From contig NZ_SOAU01000001.1 of the NCBI RefSeq assembly GCF_004364865.1, forward strand, positions 3,070,001-3,134,000: a DNA stretch of 64,000 nucleotides, given 5' to 3'. Made by a program: the position numbers and the translations under genes. Position 1 is the stretch's first letter. Every line of letters starts with the position of its first letter. Shown here one piece after another: positions 17,147-24,894 of the stretch. The DNA is from Ilumatobacter fluminis (GTDB lineage Bacteria > Actinomycetota > Acidimicrobiia > Acidimicrobiales > Ilumatobacteraceae). Under the pieces are notes generated by a model. It saw nothing but the letters and a program-made list of their open reading frames with translations, did not search any database and was not told the origin of the DNA.

Positions 17147-17917
17147 TCACCGGGTTCGGCCCGGAGGCCGGAGCGCGTCGAGCGGTGACGTCGGGACGTG
17201 GATCCAACCTTCGCGTCGGGCCACGTCGACCTGCGCCGGGTCCGGCCCGGCTGTCGCGCCGGCACGCACCGCCAGCGCGATCAGGGCACACACCCAGGCG
17301 TCGAGTACATGGTCGCTCGCGACCGCCGCATCGGCGATCGCCGTGCTGTCGAGCCACGAAGTCGTCGAGCGGGCCAACTCACGCACGATCGAGTCGCGCA
17401 CCGCTCGGGCTTCCTCGGGCCGATTGCGCGCCTTGTAGCCGCGGCAGGCGATCGTCCACGCTGCGAAGGCGGCCGCCGGATACGTCTCGCTGACGACGCC
17501 GCTGCCATCGCGGGCCGCCGGCTCGCCGGCCCACACCTCGTCGGCCCAGCGCTGCTGCAACAGCGCGGCGCGCATCGCGACCACGCCGAGCAGGTCGGCC
17601 GACACCGACAGCGGATACCGACCGACGATCTCGCGCGTGACCAGGTCGGTGAGCCGGTGCGTCAACGGCCGACGGTCGGTCGTGCCCGTCCACCGGCCGC
17701 CGCGGTGGTGAGCTGCGACTGCCTCGACGAATGCGTCGGGCCAGCCGAGCGGGGCATCGACACCGATCGCGTCGGCGTCGACGGCGAGCGATACCAGCAG
17801 GTCGTCGTCGGCTTCGTCGTCGACGGCTCGGGCGACCCACCCGCGCGTGGCCCGTTCGATCACCACGACACCGGTCGACGCCGGACTCGCCGCCAGGTCG
17901 ATCCCGATCAGCCGCAC
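17147..17917 (-). CDS. DUF429-family protein, predicted RNase H-fold nuclease-like
   Basis: 256 residues. MRLIGIDLAAS at the start and the later GVDAPLGWPDAF are the signature acidic motifs of DUF429, a family predicted to adopt an RNase H-like fold. The C-terminal segment ASDHVLDAWVCALIA, with Asp residues at the end of the fold, completes the pattern. Biochemical role unknown. Upstream lies a DUF1801 gene in the same orientation, 33 bases away. Confidence 0.75.
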   Translation of the reverse strand: MRLIGIDLAASPASTGVVVIERATRGWVARAVDDEADDDLLVSLAVDADAIGVDAPLGWPDAFVEAVAAHHRGGRWTGTTDRRPLTHRLTDLVTREIVGRYPLSVSADLLGVVAMRAALLQQRWADEVWAGEPAARDGSGVVSETYPAAAFAAWTIACRGYKARNRPEEARAVRDSIVRELARSTTSWLDSTAIADAAVASDHVLDAWVCALIALAVRAGATAGPDPAQVDVARREGWIHVPTSPLDALRPPGRTR

Positions 17918-17950
17918 GCCATCAGGATGCCATCGACCTGCTCGCGAGCG

Positions 17951-18304
17951 TCAGTCGCCGCGAATCTCGGCGAGCCTCGCTTCGAGGAGGCGCTCGACCA
18001 GCGCGGCGGGGAGCGGCTGGTCGGGGGTGAAGTGGAGCGACGACTTCGTGCAGTCGTAGCCGGCGGCGTCGAGCCGGAGGCCCGGGAGCACGGTGCCGCT
18101 GTGGGGCAGGTAGCTCAGGTGGTTGCTGAAGGCGCCGAACCCGGCGACCAGCTTGCCCTCGGCACGGAACGCCGGGAGCTTGTACGAGATCCCCTGCTCG
18201 GCGTCGGGGATCACCGCCAGGATCGCCCGGCGGAGTTCGTCGAGCGCGCGCCGCTGGTCGTCGGGCAACGTCAGGAGGTAGTCGTCGATCTCGGAGGCGG
18301 ACAC
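17951..18304 (-). CDS. DUF1801/YdhG-like small protein
   Basis: 117 residues from GTG 18304. The sequence IDDYLLTLPDDQRRALDELR, then ISYKLPAFR and GFGAFSNHLSYLPHSG, matches the DUF1801 (iron-chaperone frataxin-like fold) family. The C-terminal SSLHFTPDQPLPAALVERL is also typical. Function in bacteria is not established. A second, differently organised DUF1801/YdeI-type gene lies at 47656-48237. Confidence 0.8.
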   Translation of the reverse strand: MSASEIDDYLLTLPDDQRRALDELRRAILAVIPDAEQGISYKLPAFRAEGKLVAGFGAFSNHLSYLPHSGTVLPGLRLDAAGYDCTKSSLHFTPDQPLPAALVERLLEARLAEIRGD

Positions 18305-18398
18305 CGCGTCAGTGTCGGTCAGGGCGGCGGCCGATGCAAGCCGCCGACTGTTCAGCCGCCCGGGCGATTCGTCGTTCGTCGGTCAGTCGTTCGACCGG

Positions 18399-19079
18399 TC
18401 ACTCGTTCGGCGGCACGGTCGAGGTGGGAACGAGCCAGAGGTCGAAATCGCCGTCGAGGGGCGGTGCGTCGTCGAACGGTGCCGACGGATCGCCGAGCAC
18501 GGCGACGCCCAGCTCGCTGTCGGCGAGGATGAACCCCTGTGGTGTGGTGAGTTCCCAGTGGGTGTGGCCGTCGTCAGGGCCGAGGTGGTACCAGCCTGCT
18601 TCGCCGTCGATCGCCGTGAACTCGGACAGGTACAGCACGACCGGCGCACCGATCGGCATCGCCTCACGGATCACATCGATCTCGTAGCGCTGCGCATACG
18701 GCCAGATCACGTGGATCGGTCCGTCGAGTTCGCCGGCCTCCACGATCAGCTCGATCATGCGGGTCGCCGCCGGGTCGTCGGGGCCGTCTCCGAACCGCCA
18801 CCCTTCCTCGACGTCGACGATGGTGCCCATGGCCGTTCGGTCGGATCGTTCGGCGAGCTCGGAGAGACTCGCCGCCGGTTCGTAGTCGCCGACCTCGAGC
18901 GAGTCGAGCGGCCCGGGTGCCACCACCTCGGGTTCGTCGTCGTTGCCGCCGCAGGCCGTGGTGGTCAGCGTCGCCAGCGCGACCAGACCGGCAACGGCAC
19001 TGCGGCGCCGGGAGCGCGCTCGCCGACGCGGCTCGGGGCCGCATCGGAGCCGGTTCCCACCCTGAAGCCCTCGTGCCAC
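18399..19079 (-). CDS. Putative lipoprotein, unknown function
   Basis: 226 residues from GTG 19079, the only in-frame start before the signal sequence. Residues of about 10-40 give a very basic n-region (RRRARSRRR), a hydrophobic core (AVAGLVALATLTT) and lipobox TTAC. The mature part is acidic, begins after a Gly/Asp/Glu spacer, and contains an ELAERSDRTAMGTIVDVEEG segment that looks like a beta-rich secreted domain. No enzyme motif seen. Divergent from the dioxygenase gene with 47 bases between starts. Confidence 0.6.
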   Translation of the reverse strand: MARGLQGGNRLRCGPEPRRRARSRRRSAVAGLVALATLTTTACGGNDDEPEVVAPGPLDSLEVGDYEPAASLSELAERSDRTAMGTIVDVEEGWRFGDGPDDPAATRMIELIVEAGELDGPIHVIWPYAQRYEIDVIREAMPIGAPVVLYLSEFTAIDGEAGWYHLGPDDGHTHWELTTPQGFILADSELGVAVLGDPSAPFDDAPPLDGDFDLWLVPTSTVPPNE

Positions 19080-19126
19080 GCACGGCAGCCTAGAGATCGC
19101 AGAACGATTCTGCGATCCTGGTTCCG

Positions 19127-19945
19127 ATGACGAGCGCCACCCCCGACGCGATCGATGCCTTCCGACACGACGGCGCTGCCGTGCTCCGCGAAGCGGTCGA
19201 CCCGGCCACGCTGGCTGGGTTGGCCGACGGCGTCGAGTACAACCGCACCCACCCGAGCCCGTGGTCGCACTGGTACACGAACCCGGACGAGTCGGTCGGA
19301 TTCTGGAGCGACTACGTGACCTGGCGCTCCGTGCCGCAGTACGAGGCAGCCGTCTTCGGCAGTGGTCTCGCCGAGGTCGCCGCAGCCCTGATGGGTTCGG
19401 ACACGGTCCGCTTCTTCCACGAGCACGTCCTGGTGAAGGAGCCGGGAGCCACCGAGCGCACGCCGTGGCACCACGACCAGCCGTACTACTCCGTCGACGG
19501 CGACCAGAACGTCTCGATGTGGATCGCACTCGACCCGGTGCCCGAGGGAGCGGGCGTGCGGTTCGTCGCCGGGTCGCATCGCTGGAACCGCTGGTTCATC
19601 CCGCGCAAGTTCGTCGATCACACGCCGTACGCCGCGGAGTCGGGGCGGTACGAGCTGCTGCCCGACATCGACGCCATGCTGGCCGACGATCCGACCCTGC
19701 GAACCGTGACCTTCGGTGTCGAACCGGGCGACGTCGTCGTGTTCCACTACCGGACCCTGCACGACGCGCCGGGCAACCCGTCGGCCGACCGGCGACGACG
19801 GGTCGTCAGCTTGCGCTGGGTCGGCGACGACGCCGTGTGGGCCGAACGCCCGTGGCAGGTCTCGCCCCCGTTCGAACCCGACGGCCTCCGCCCGGGCGAC
19901 CCCCTCGACGACGACCGCTTCCCCGTCGTCCCGACCGCCCCCTGA
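19127..19945 (+). CDS. Phytanoyl-CoA dioxygenase (PhyH) family Fe(II)/2-oxoglutarate oxygenase
   Basis: 272 residues. The iron-binding facial triad is present: His and Asp of HHDQPYY (around residue 122) and the distal His of LHDAPGN; the 2-oxoglutarate-anchoring Arg follows in RRRVVSLRW. The fold, length and spacing fit PhyH-family hydroxylases, which act on diverse small molecules. Substrate unknown. Downstream is a 440-base gene-free region filled with palindromic repeats. Confidence 0.85.
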   Translation: MTSATPDAIDAFRHDGAAVLREAVDPATLAGLADGVEYNRTHPSPWSHWYTNPDESVGFWSDYVTWRSVPQYEAAVFGSGLAEVAAALMGSDTVRFFHEHVLVKEPGATERTPWHHDQPYYSVDGDQNVSMWIALDPVPEGAGVRFVAGSHRWNRWFIPRKFVDHTPYAAESGRYELLPDIDAMLADDPTLRTVTFGVEPGDVVVFHYRTLHDAPGNPSADRRRRVVSLRWVGDDAVWAERPWQVSPPFEPDGLRPGDPLDDDRFPVVPTAP

Positions 19946-20387
19946 CCCCGCCGCCTCCAGGGCGCTCCCCACCGACCACCGCCGGACCCACAGGCGATTA
20001 AATCCACTTCAGGTCCACCGGTGGACGCACAGGCGATTTAATCCACCAGGAGTCCGGCACCGACCCGACCCCGACCAGCCCTCACCCGGACGCACAGGCG
20101 ATTAAATCCACCAGGCGTCCACCGGCGGACGCACAGGCGATTTAACCCACCAGGCGTCCGGCACCGACCCGACCCCGACCAACCCCTCACCCGGACGCAC
20201 AGTCGATTTAATCCACCTCGAGTCCACCGGTGGACGCACAGGCGATTTAATCCACCAGGCGTCCGGCACCGACCCGACCCCGACCACCCCCACCCCCGGA
20301 CGCACAGGCGATTCGACCCACCAGGAGTCCGGCGGCGGGCGGGTGCTGGTTCGCCGGGTGGTTGCACCACGGCGTAGCGTCGGCGGG
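19946..20387. other. Gene-free region with repeat array
   Basis: No believable gene. Bases 19984-20330 hold seven palindromic repeat units; the remainder is C-rich (ccgacccgaccccgacc). A minus-strand open frame across the array encodes a Gly-Leu-Asn-Arg-Leu-Cys repeat, but it is a by-product of the DNA repeat and has no start context. Confidence 0.7.
19984..20330. repeat. Seven 33-base palindromic units in a 105-base higher-order tandem array
   Basis: Units start at 19984, 20023, 20088, 20127, 20193, 20232 and 20298. Each runs from ggacgc through caggcgatttaatccacc to gcgtcc (or agtcc), an imperfect palindrome with an AT-rich centre in otherwise GC-rich DNA. Spacing alternates 39 and 65-66 bases: a 6-base linker (accggt/accggc) between paired units and a 32-33-base C-rich linker (ggcaccgacccgacc...) between pairs. 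The array is therefore about three and a half copies of a ~105-base compound repeat. Linkers are repeated rather than unique, so this is not CRISPR. Confidence 0.9.
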
Positions 20388-21821
20388 ATGGGGAAGCCGG
20401 TGTTGCCTGACGGGTTGGTGGTCGTGGTCAAGCGCGACTGCGAGACGTGCCGCACGGTGGTGCCGGTGCTGCAGCAACTGGCCGCCGGCCCCGGCATCAC
20501 GGTCTACACCCAGGACGACCCCGACTTCCCCGGCGACCCGGCCGCCGTCCACGACGCCGACCTCGGCGTCAGCTGGCACCACGAGATCGAGACCGTCCCC
20601 ACCCTCATCTCGGTCGAGAACGGCACCGAGGTCGACCGCACCGTCGGCTGGCTGCGTACCGCATGGGAAGCGCTGACCGGCATCGAGGGCCTCGGACCCG
20701 ACCTGCCGACGATGCGTCCGGGCTGCGGCAGCAAGAGCGTCGACCCCGACTTGATCGACGAGCTCCGTGTGCGCCACGGCGGCAGCATCCTCCAGGCACG
20801 GCGGATCGAGGTCGCCGACGCGGAGGACGACATCGAGATGATGTTCACACGGGGCTGGACCGACGGCCTCCCCGTCGTGCCGCCGACCGAGGCGCGCGTG
20901 ATGGCGATGCTCGACGGCACCACTCGCTCTCCCGACGAGATCGTCGCCACGGTGCCGCCCGACCTCGTCGATGTGACCGTCGAGAAGGTCGCCATCGCCG
21001 CCGTCATGGCCGGCTGCAAGCCGGAGTTCATGCCGTGGGTCCTCACCGCGGTCGAGGCGGTGTGCAACGACGAGTTCAACATGCACGGTCTCCTCGCGAC
21101 CACGATGCCGGTCAGCCCGGTGATCGTGTGCAGCGGCCCCGGCACCCGTCGGATCGGCATGAACTCGGGGATCAACGCGATGGGCCAGGGCAACCGTGCC
21201 AACTCGACGATCGGGCGGGCGCTCCAGCTCGTCGTCCGCAACGTCGGCGGTGGACGCCCCGGCGAGGTCGACCGGGCGACCCACGGAAACCCCGGCAAGG
21301 TGGGCTTCTGCTTCGCGGAGGACGACGTCACCTCGCCGTACGGCACGCTCGCCGGACAGTTCGGGATCGACGACGGTGTCGACGCCATCACCGTGTTCGC
21401 CGGCGAAGGACCGCACTGCATCGTCGATCAGCTGAGCCGAACGCCCGAATCGTTGGCCAACTCGCTCGCCCACCAGCTCCAGGCGATGCACCACCACAAG
21501 CTGGTCATCGCGTTCGACGCCATCCTCGTCATGGGCCCTGAGCACGCCCGGGTGTTCGCCGAGGCCGGTTGGGACCGCGACCGGATCCTGTTCGAGCTCC
21601 ACTCCCGACTCACGACACCGGCAGCCGAACTCGCTCGCGGCGCCGATGGCATCACCGAAGGTGTACCGGCCGGACTCGAAGGCGACCTGCCGAAGTTCAC
21701 GCCGACCGGCCTGATGCTGGCCTACGCCGGTGGCGGTGCCGGGCTGTTCTCGATGCTGATCGCCGGTTGGGCGAACGGCGCGAAGGGTTCGACACCGGTC
21801 ACCCGAGCGGTGCGATACTGA
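20388..21821 (+). CDS. Thioredoxin-like domain fused to a large conserved domain; partner of UGSC selenoprotein
   Basis: 477 residues from ATG 20388. The N-terminal ~95 residues have a thioredoxin-like CxxC (Cys18 and Cys21 in KRDCETCRTVV) and a cis-Pro-like turn in ETVPTLIS. The remaining ~340 residues begin with MMFTRGWTDGLPVVPPTEAR, contain VMAGCKPEFMPW and a Gly-rich MNSGINAMGQG segment, and end hydrophobic. I do not recognise an established enzyme family for this part. The UGSC selenoprotein starts 14 bases downstream with a strong Shine-Dalgarno, so the two are almost certainly one operon. A role in reducing the Sec/Cys centre of the partner is an inference. Confidence 0.7.
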   Translation: MGKPVLPDGLVVVVKRDCETCRTVVPVLQQLAAGPGITVYTQDDPDFPGDPAAVHDADLGVSWHHEIETVPTLISVENGTEVDRTVGWLRTAWEALTGIEGLGPDLPTMRPGCGSKSVDPDLIDELRVRHGGSILQARRIEVADAEDDIEMMFTRGWTDGLPVVPPTEARVMAMLDGTTRSPDEIVATVPPDLVDVTVEKVAIAAVMAGCKPEFMPWVLTAVEAVCNDEFNMHGLLATTMPVSPVIVCSGPGTRRIGMNSGINAMGQGNRANSTIGRALQLVVRNVGGGRPGEVDRATHGNPGKVGFCFAEDDVTSPYGTLAGQFGIDDGVDAITVFAGEGPHCIVDQLSRTPESLANSLAHQLQAMHHHKLVIAFDAILVMGPEHARVFAEAGWDRDRILFELHSRLTTPAAELARGADGITEGVPAGLEGDLPKFTPTGLMLAYAGGGAGLFSMLIAGWANGAKGSTPVTRAVRY

Positions 21822-21835
21822 ACGCAGGAGGGGCC

Positions 21836-22357
21836 ATGACGCGAACGATCCTCGATCCGACCGGAGAACGCACCGTCGCCGAACGGGCACGCCTGGCGCG
21901 CCCGGCATCGCTCGACGGGCTGACCGTCGGCTTGCTCGACATCTCCAAGCCGCGAGGCGACGTGTTCCTCGACCGGCTCGAGGAGCGACTCACCGGCGTC
22001 GGCGCGAACGTCAAGCGCTACATGAAGCCGACGTTCACCAAGCCCGCTCCGGTCGACCTGCGGCACGAGATCGCCACCGAGTGCCAGGTGGTGATCGAGG
22101 CGCTCGCCGATTGAGGCAGCTGCACGTCGTGCAGTGTGCACGACATCAGTGATCTCGAACTCCGTGGCATCCCCGGTGTCTTCGTCGCGTCGCAGGAGTT
22201 CGTGACGGCGGCCGAAGCCCAGTCGAAGTCGCTCGGCTACTCGGCGATGGCGCGGGTCTTCACCCCGCATCCCATCCAAGACCGCACCGACGACGAGATG
22301 CGGGCCTACGCCGACGCCGCCTTCGACGACATCGTCGCCCAAGTCACCGCCGGCTGA
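21836..22357 (+). CDS. UGSC-family selenoprotein with in-frame TGA (Sec93)
   Basis: 173 residues when the TGA at 22112-22114 is read as selenocysteine. The ATG at 21836 follows aggagggg. Before the TGA the protein reads LDGLTVGLLDISKPRGDVF...RYMKPTFTKPAP...VIEALAD; after it, in the same frame, GSCTSCSVHD and a well-formed remainder with GIPGVFVASQEF and HPIQDRTDDEM up to a stop at 22357. The resulting U-G-S-C-x-x-C motif is the name-giving motif of the UGSC (seleno)protein family, in which other members carry Cys. A conventional annotation would split or truncate it. Function is unknown, probably a redox enzyme. Operonic with the thioredoxin-fused gene upstream. Confidence 0.88.
22126..22144 (+). 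promoter_or_regulatory. Candidate bacterial SECIS hairpin of UGSC gene
   Basis: Within the coding sequence downstream of the TGA, gtcgtgc (22126-22132) pairs perfectly with gcacgac (22138-22144) around loop agtgt. The loop G-U lies about 20 bases after the TGA, inside the 16-37-base window described for bacterial SECIS elements. A competing stem (ctgcac/gtgcag, 22120-22134) with loop gtc lies closer. Which one SelB would bind cannot be decided by eye. Confidence 0.5.
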
Positions 22358-22383
22358 CCCACCCCAACCCACCCCGACCGCCG

Positions 22384-22430
22384 AAGGCGTGAACAAACTG
22401 CGGAACTATTCCGCAGTTTGTTCACGCCTT
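22384..22430. repeat. Perfect 22-base-arm palindrome, AAGGCGTGAACAAACTGC family copy 1
   Basis: Left arm 22384-22405 (aaggcgtgaacaaactgcgg, then aa) and right arm 22409-22430 are exact reverse complements around the loop cta. It lies between the convergent UGSC and collagen-like genes, so it can act as a bidirectional terminator hairpin, although there is no T-run. A second copy at 35991-36034 sits between divergent genes. Confidence 0.85.
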
Positions 22431-22457
22431 GCTCGTGATCGTCGAGGGGTGTCGGGG

Positions 22458-23849
22458 TCAGCTGCCGATCGACAGCGGGGCGGCGAGCGGGTAGCTCGGG
22501 AGCCCGACCGACGCCGGTGTCGCGGTCTGCAGGAGGTATCCGTGCGCGGTGCCCGACGACGCGTAGCAGTTCGGGTTGTCGATCGACGCCGAGGTGAGCG
22601 ACACGTTCGGCGACATGCCGTTCGCGTCCGCCGTGGCCTTGGTCATCAGCGAGTCGAACGCATTCGAGTACACGATCGTTCGGCTCCACGTCGCCGGCGA
22701 TCCGGCGCCGCCCGAGTTCAGGTAGGCCGTGCCGGTGCAGCCGGCGCCGGTGTAGTAGATCTGGCCCGGGTACATCGTGCCGTCCCATGCGAAGCCGGCG
22801 AGATGACCGGTCGAGGTGAGCACCTCGACGCCGTAGTCACCGATGCTGGTGACGGTGCCGATCGTGTTGTTCGATGCGTCCTTGAGCACCATGGCGCCCG
22901 ACGGACCGGCGGGACCCTGCGGACCGGCGGGACCCTGCGGGCCCGTGGCGCCGGTCGCGCCCGGGTTGCCCTGCGGGCCTGGTGCGCCGGGATCACCCTG
23001 GTCACCCTTCGGTCCCTGCACACCAGGATCGCCCTGGTCACCCTTCTCACCTTGCGGGCCCTGCACGCCGGGGTCGCCCTGATCGCCCTTCGGCCCCTGC
23101 ACACCAGGGTCGCCCTGTTCGCCTTGCGGGCCCTGCACACCGGGATCGCCTTGCGGACCGGGGACACCCTGCAGACCCGGGATCCCCATCAGGCCCTGGA
23201 TGCCCTGCGCGCCCTGGTCGCCCTGGTCGCCTTGCAGGCCCTGCGGACCCTGGTCGCCTTGCAGGCCCTGCGGACCCTGTTCGCCCTGTTCGCCCTGTTC
23301 GCCCTGTGGGCCTTGTTCGCCCTGCGGGCCCTGCGCGCCGCGAGCGCCCGTGTCACCCTTCGGGCCGGGAGCACCGGCACCGGGCGCATACCAACCGAGC
23401 ACGTCGATGATCACGTCGACCGAGCCGGCATGGTTGTAGACCGAGAACTTGCCGTTCCCGAGTCGGACGTCGGTCGTGTTCGCGACGACGCCGACCTGCG
23501 GCGTCGGGTTCAAGGTGGATGCGTCGGGTCGGGACGAGCCGTTCGGGAACAGCGTGATGTGGGTCGGCTTCGTCGGCAGGACGGCCGTGACGTTCACCGA
23601 CAGGGCGGTGGCGTCGGCGGGGATCGAGCACGTCCCGACGGCAGTGATCGACCGGGTCTTGCCGGCACCGAGCCAGCCGGAGCCGGTCCCGACATCTCGC
23701 GAGTCGATCAGTCGACAGGAGTCGGACGGGTAGAAGACCGACGGTCCGGCATGGGACGACGAACCGGCCGAAACGGCAAAGCCTGCCGTCGCGGTCAGTC
23801 CGACGATCGCGAGTCCGGTCAGGACGCGTCGGGTCGAGCGGGTTTTCAC
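22458..23849 (-). CDS. Secreted collagen-like protein with N-terminal beta domain
   Basis: 463 residues from GTG 23849, preceded by ggaggttccc. A signal peptide ([21 protein letters not shown]) leads to a ~110-residue domain ([12 protein letters not shown]...[19 protein letters not shown]...[13 protein letters not shown]). This is the RVLDTR/NVT-type beta domain that recurs in actinobacterial surface proteins. It is followed by about 53 uninterrupted Gly-X-Y triplets rich in Pro, Gln, Asp and Lys, then a ~150-residue C-terminal domain with two Cys. Probably a trimeric extracellular stalk or adhesin. No sortase motif or membrane anchor seen, so it may be released or anchored through the N-terminal domain. 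Confidence 0.85.
   Translation of the reverse strand: MKTRSTRRVLTGLAIVGLTATAGFAVSAGSSSHAGPSVFYPSDSCRLIDSRDVGTGSGWLGAGKTRSITAVGTCSIPADATALSVNVTAVLPTKPTHITLFPNGSSRPDASTLNPTPQVGVVANTTDVRLGNGKFSVYNHAGSVDVIIDVLGWYAPGAGAPGPKGDTGARGAQGPQGEQGPQGEQGEQGEQGPQGLQGDQGPQGLQGDQGDQGAQGIQGLMGIPGLQGVPGPQGDPGVQGPQGEQGDPGVQGPKGDQGDPGVQGPQGEKGDQGDPGVQGPKGDQGDPGAPGPQGNPGATGATGPQGPAGPQGPAGPSGAMVLKDASNNTIGTVTSIGDYGVEVLTSTGHLAGFAWDGTMYPGQIYYTGAGCTGTAYLNSGGAGSPATWSRTIVYSNAFDSLMTKATADANGMSPNVSLTSASIDNPNCYASSGTAHGYLLQTATPASVGLPSYPLAAPLSIGS
22905..23375. repeat. Collagen-type 9-base periodic repeat within gene
   Basis: The plus strand shows ggaccctgcgg and cgccctggtcgc-type units repeated every 9-18 bases, encoding Gly-X-Y triplets. 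Several 18-54-base blocks are nearly identical (for example the [12 protein letters not shown] block occurs three times), so the tract is prone to slippage and assembly error. Confidence 0.8.
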
Positions 23850-24045
23850 GGGAACCTCCGTAGCTGGTGCTTTCAGCACCGTTGACAACAACGCCGAGTC
23901 GGCCGCAGCCCGCCACGGCGCCGAAGCACCCGGACCGGTCGGAGATCTCGACGCACGGGTTCTGCATCGGGCCTGGTCAGGCGACCCTTGACCGGTTACC
24001 GGGTGCGCGACAGCCGTGCTGTTGTCGCCGTCGACCGCCCGACGC

Positions 24046-24894
24046 TCAACCGGGAAGCCGGACCGACATGTCGTCCAGTACACACAAGCCGTCGGCGATC
24101 AGCGACCGAAGCAACCGGTCGGTAGTGGCCTCGTCGCGCTGCATCACCGTGGCTACATCGATGACGGCGACCGGACCGTCGCCGAGGGCTTTCATCAAGC
24201 GACCGCGGGCCTGGCGGTCGCTGCCCTCGAACGGGGCCTGCTTGGTGCTGACCCCGCTCGACCCGACCGCCGGATCGGGCCGGTCGACGTCGCCGGCCCA
24301 TGAGCAACGGGCACGGATCGGGCAGGCGTCGCACGCCGGGTCCCGCGGGCGACACAGGACGGCGCCGAGGTCCATCAGGCACTGGTTCCAGACCCAGGCG
24401 TCACCGCTGGGGCAGTACTCGTCGGCGATCGCCTGCACCCGCTTCGGCGTCAACCGCTCCCCCGCCACTCGGGCATAGACACGTGCGATGTTGGTGTCGA
24501 CGACGGCCGCATCGAGCTCGAACGCGAACGCCATCACCGCTCGCGCCGTGTACTGGCCGATGCCGGGCAGCGCGAGCAGACCGGCCAGGTCTCGCGGAAA
24601 GCCACCGAGCTCCACCACCTGCTGTGCCGTGGCGTGCAGGTTGCGGGCGCGACGCGGGTAGCCGAGCCCTTGCCACTCGCGGAGCACGTCACCGAGCGGG
24701 GCGGCGGCACAGGCCTCGGGCGTCGGGAACCGTTCGAGAAACGCCTCCCAACGCGGGATCACCCGGCCGACCTGGGTCTGCTGCAGCATGACCTCGCTCA
24801 CGAGGACCGCCCACGGGTCGCGGGTGTGCCGCCACGGCAGGTCGCGCAGGCGCGGCACGCCCCAGGCGAGCACGTCGCCGGTCAGGCCACTCAC
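24046..24894 (-). CDS. mutY: A/G-specific adenine glycosylase MutY, without NUDIX domain
   Basis: 282 residues. Catalytic Glu34 in [10 protein letters not shown], helix-hairpin-helix LPGIGQYTA (109-117), catalytic Asp133 in VVDTNIARV, and a [4Fe-4S] cluster set Cys181, Cys188, Cys191 and Cys197 (C-x6-C-x2-C-x5-C). It excises adenine opposite 8-oxoguanine in DNA repair. The C-terminal 8-oxoG-recognising NUDIX-like domain of longer MutY proteins is missing, as in many short actinobacterial versions; the last ~70 residues differ. The start overlaps the stop of the upstream YbhN-like gene by 4 bases. Confidence 0.93.
   Translation of the reverse strand: MSGLTGDVLAWGVPRLRDLPWRHTRDPWAVLVSEVMLQQTQVGRVIPRWEAFLERFPTPEACAAAPLGDVLREWQGLGYPRRARNLHATAQQVVELGGFPRDLAGLLALPGIGQYTARAVMAFAFELDAAVVDTNIARVYARVAGERLTPKRVQAIADEYCPSGDAWVWNQCLMDLGAVLCRPRDPACDACPIRARCSWAGDVDRPDPAVGSSGVSTKQAPFEGSDRQARGRLMKALGDGPVAVIDVATVMQRDEATTDRLLRSLIADGLCVLDDMSVRLPG

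Noticed and set aside
19984-20330. CRISPR array
   Set aside because: The spacers are repeated (6-base and 32-33-base linkers identical between pairs) rather than unique, and no cas genes are present.
20038-20370. Minus-strand frame encoding a repeating GGLNRLCV protein
   Set aside because: It reads through the palindromic array; repeat spacing of 65 bases breaks the frame in one place and there is no start context.
21569-22114. Separate gene ending at the TGA
   Set aside because: Frame starts inside the preceding gene; continuity with 22115-22357 and the UGSC motif show that the TGA is internal.
24046-24894. Endonuclease III rather than MutY
   Set aside because: Endonuclease III has Lys in the catalytic loop; here the Glu34 in SEVMLQQTQ and Asp133 fit MutY.
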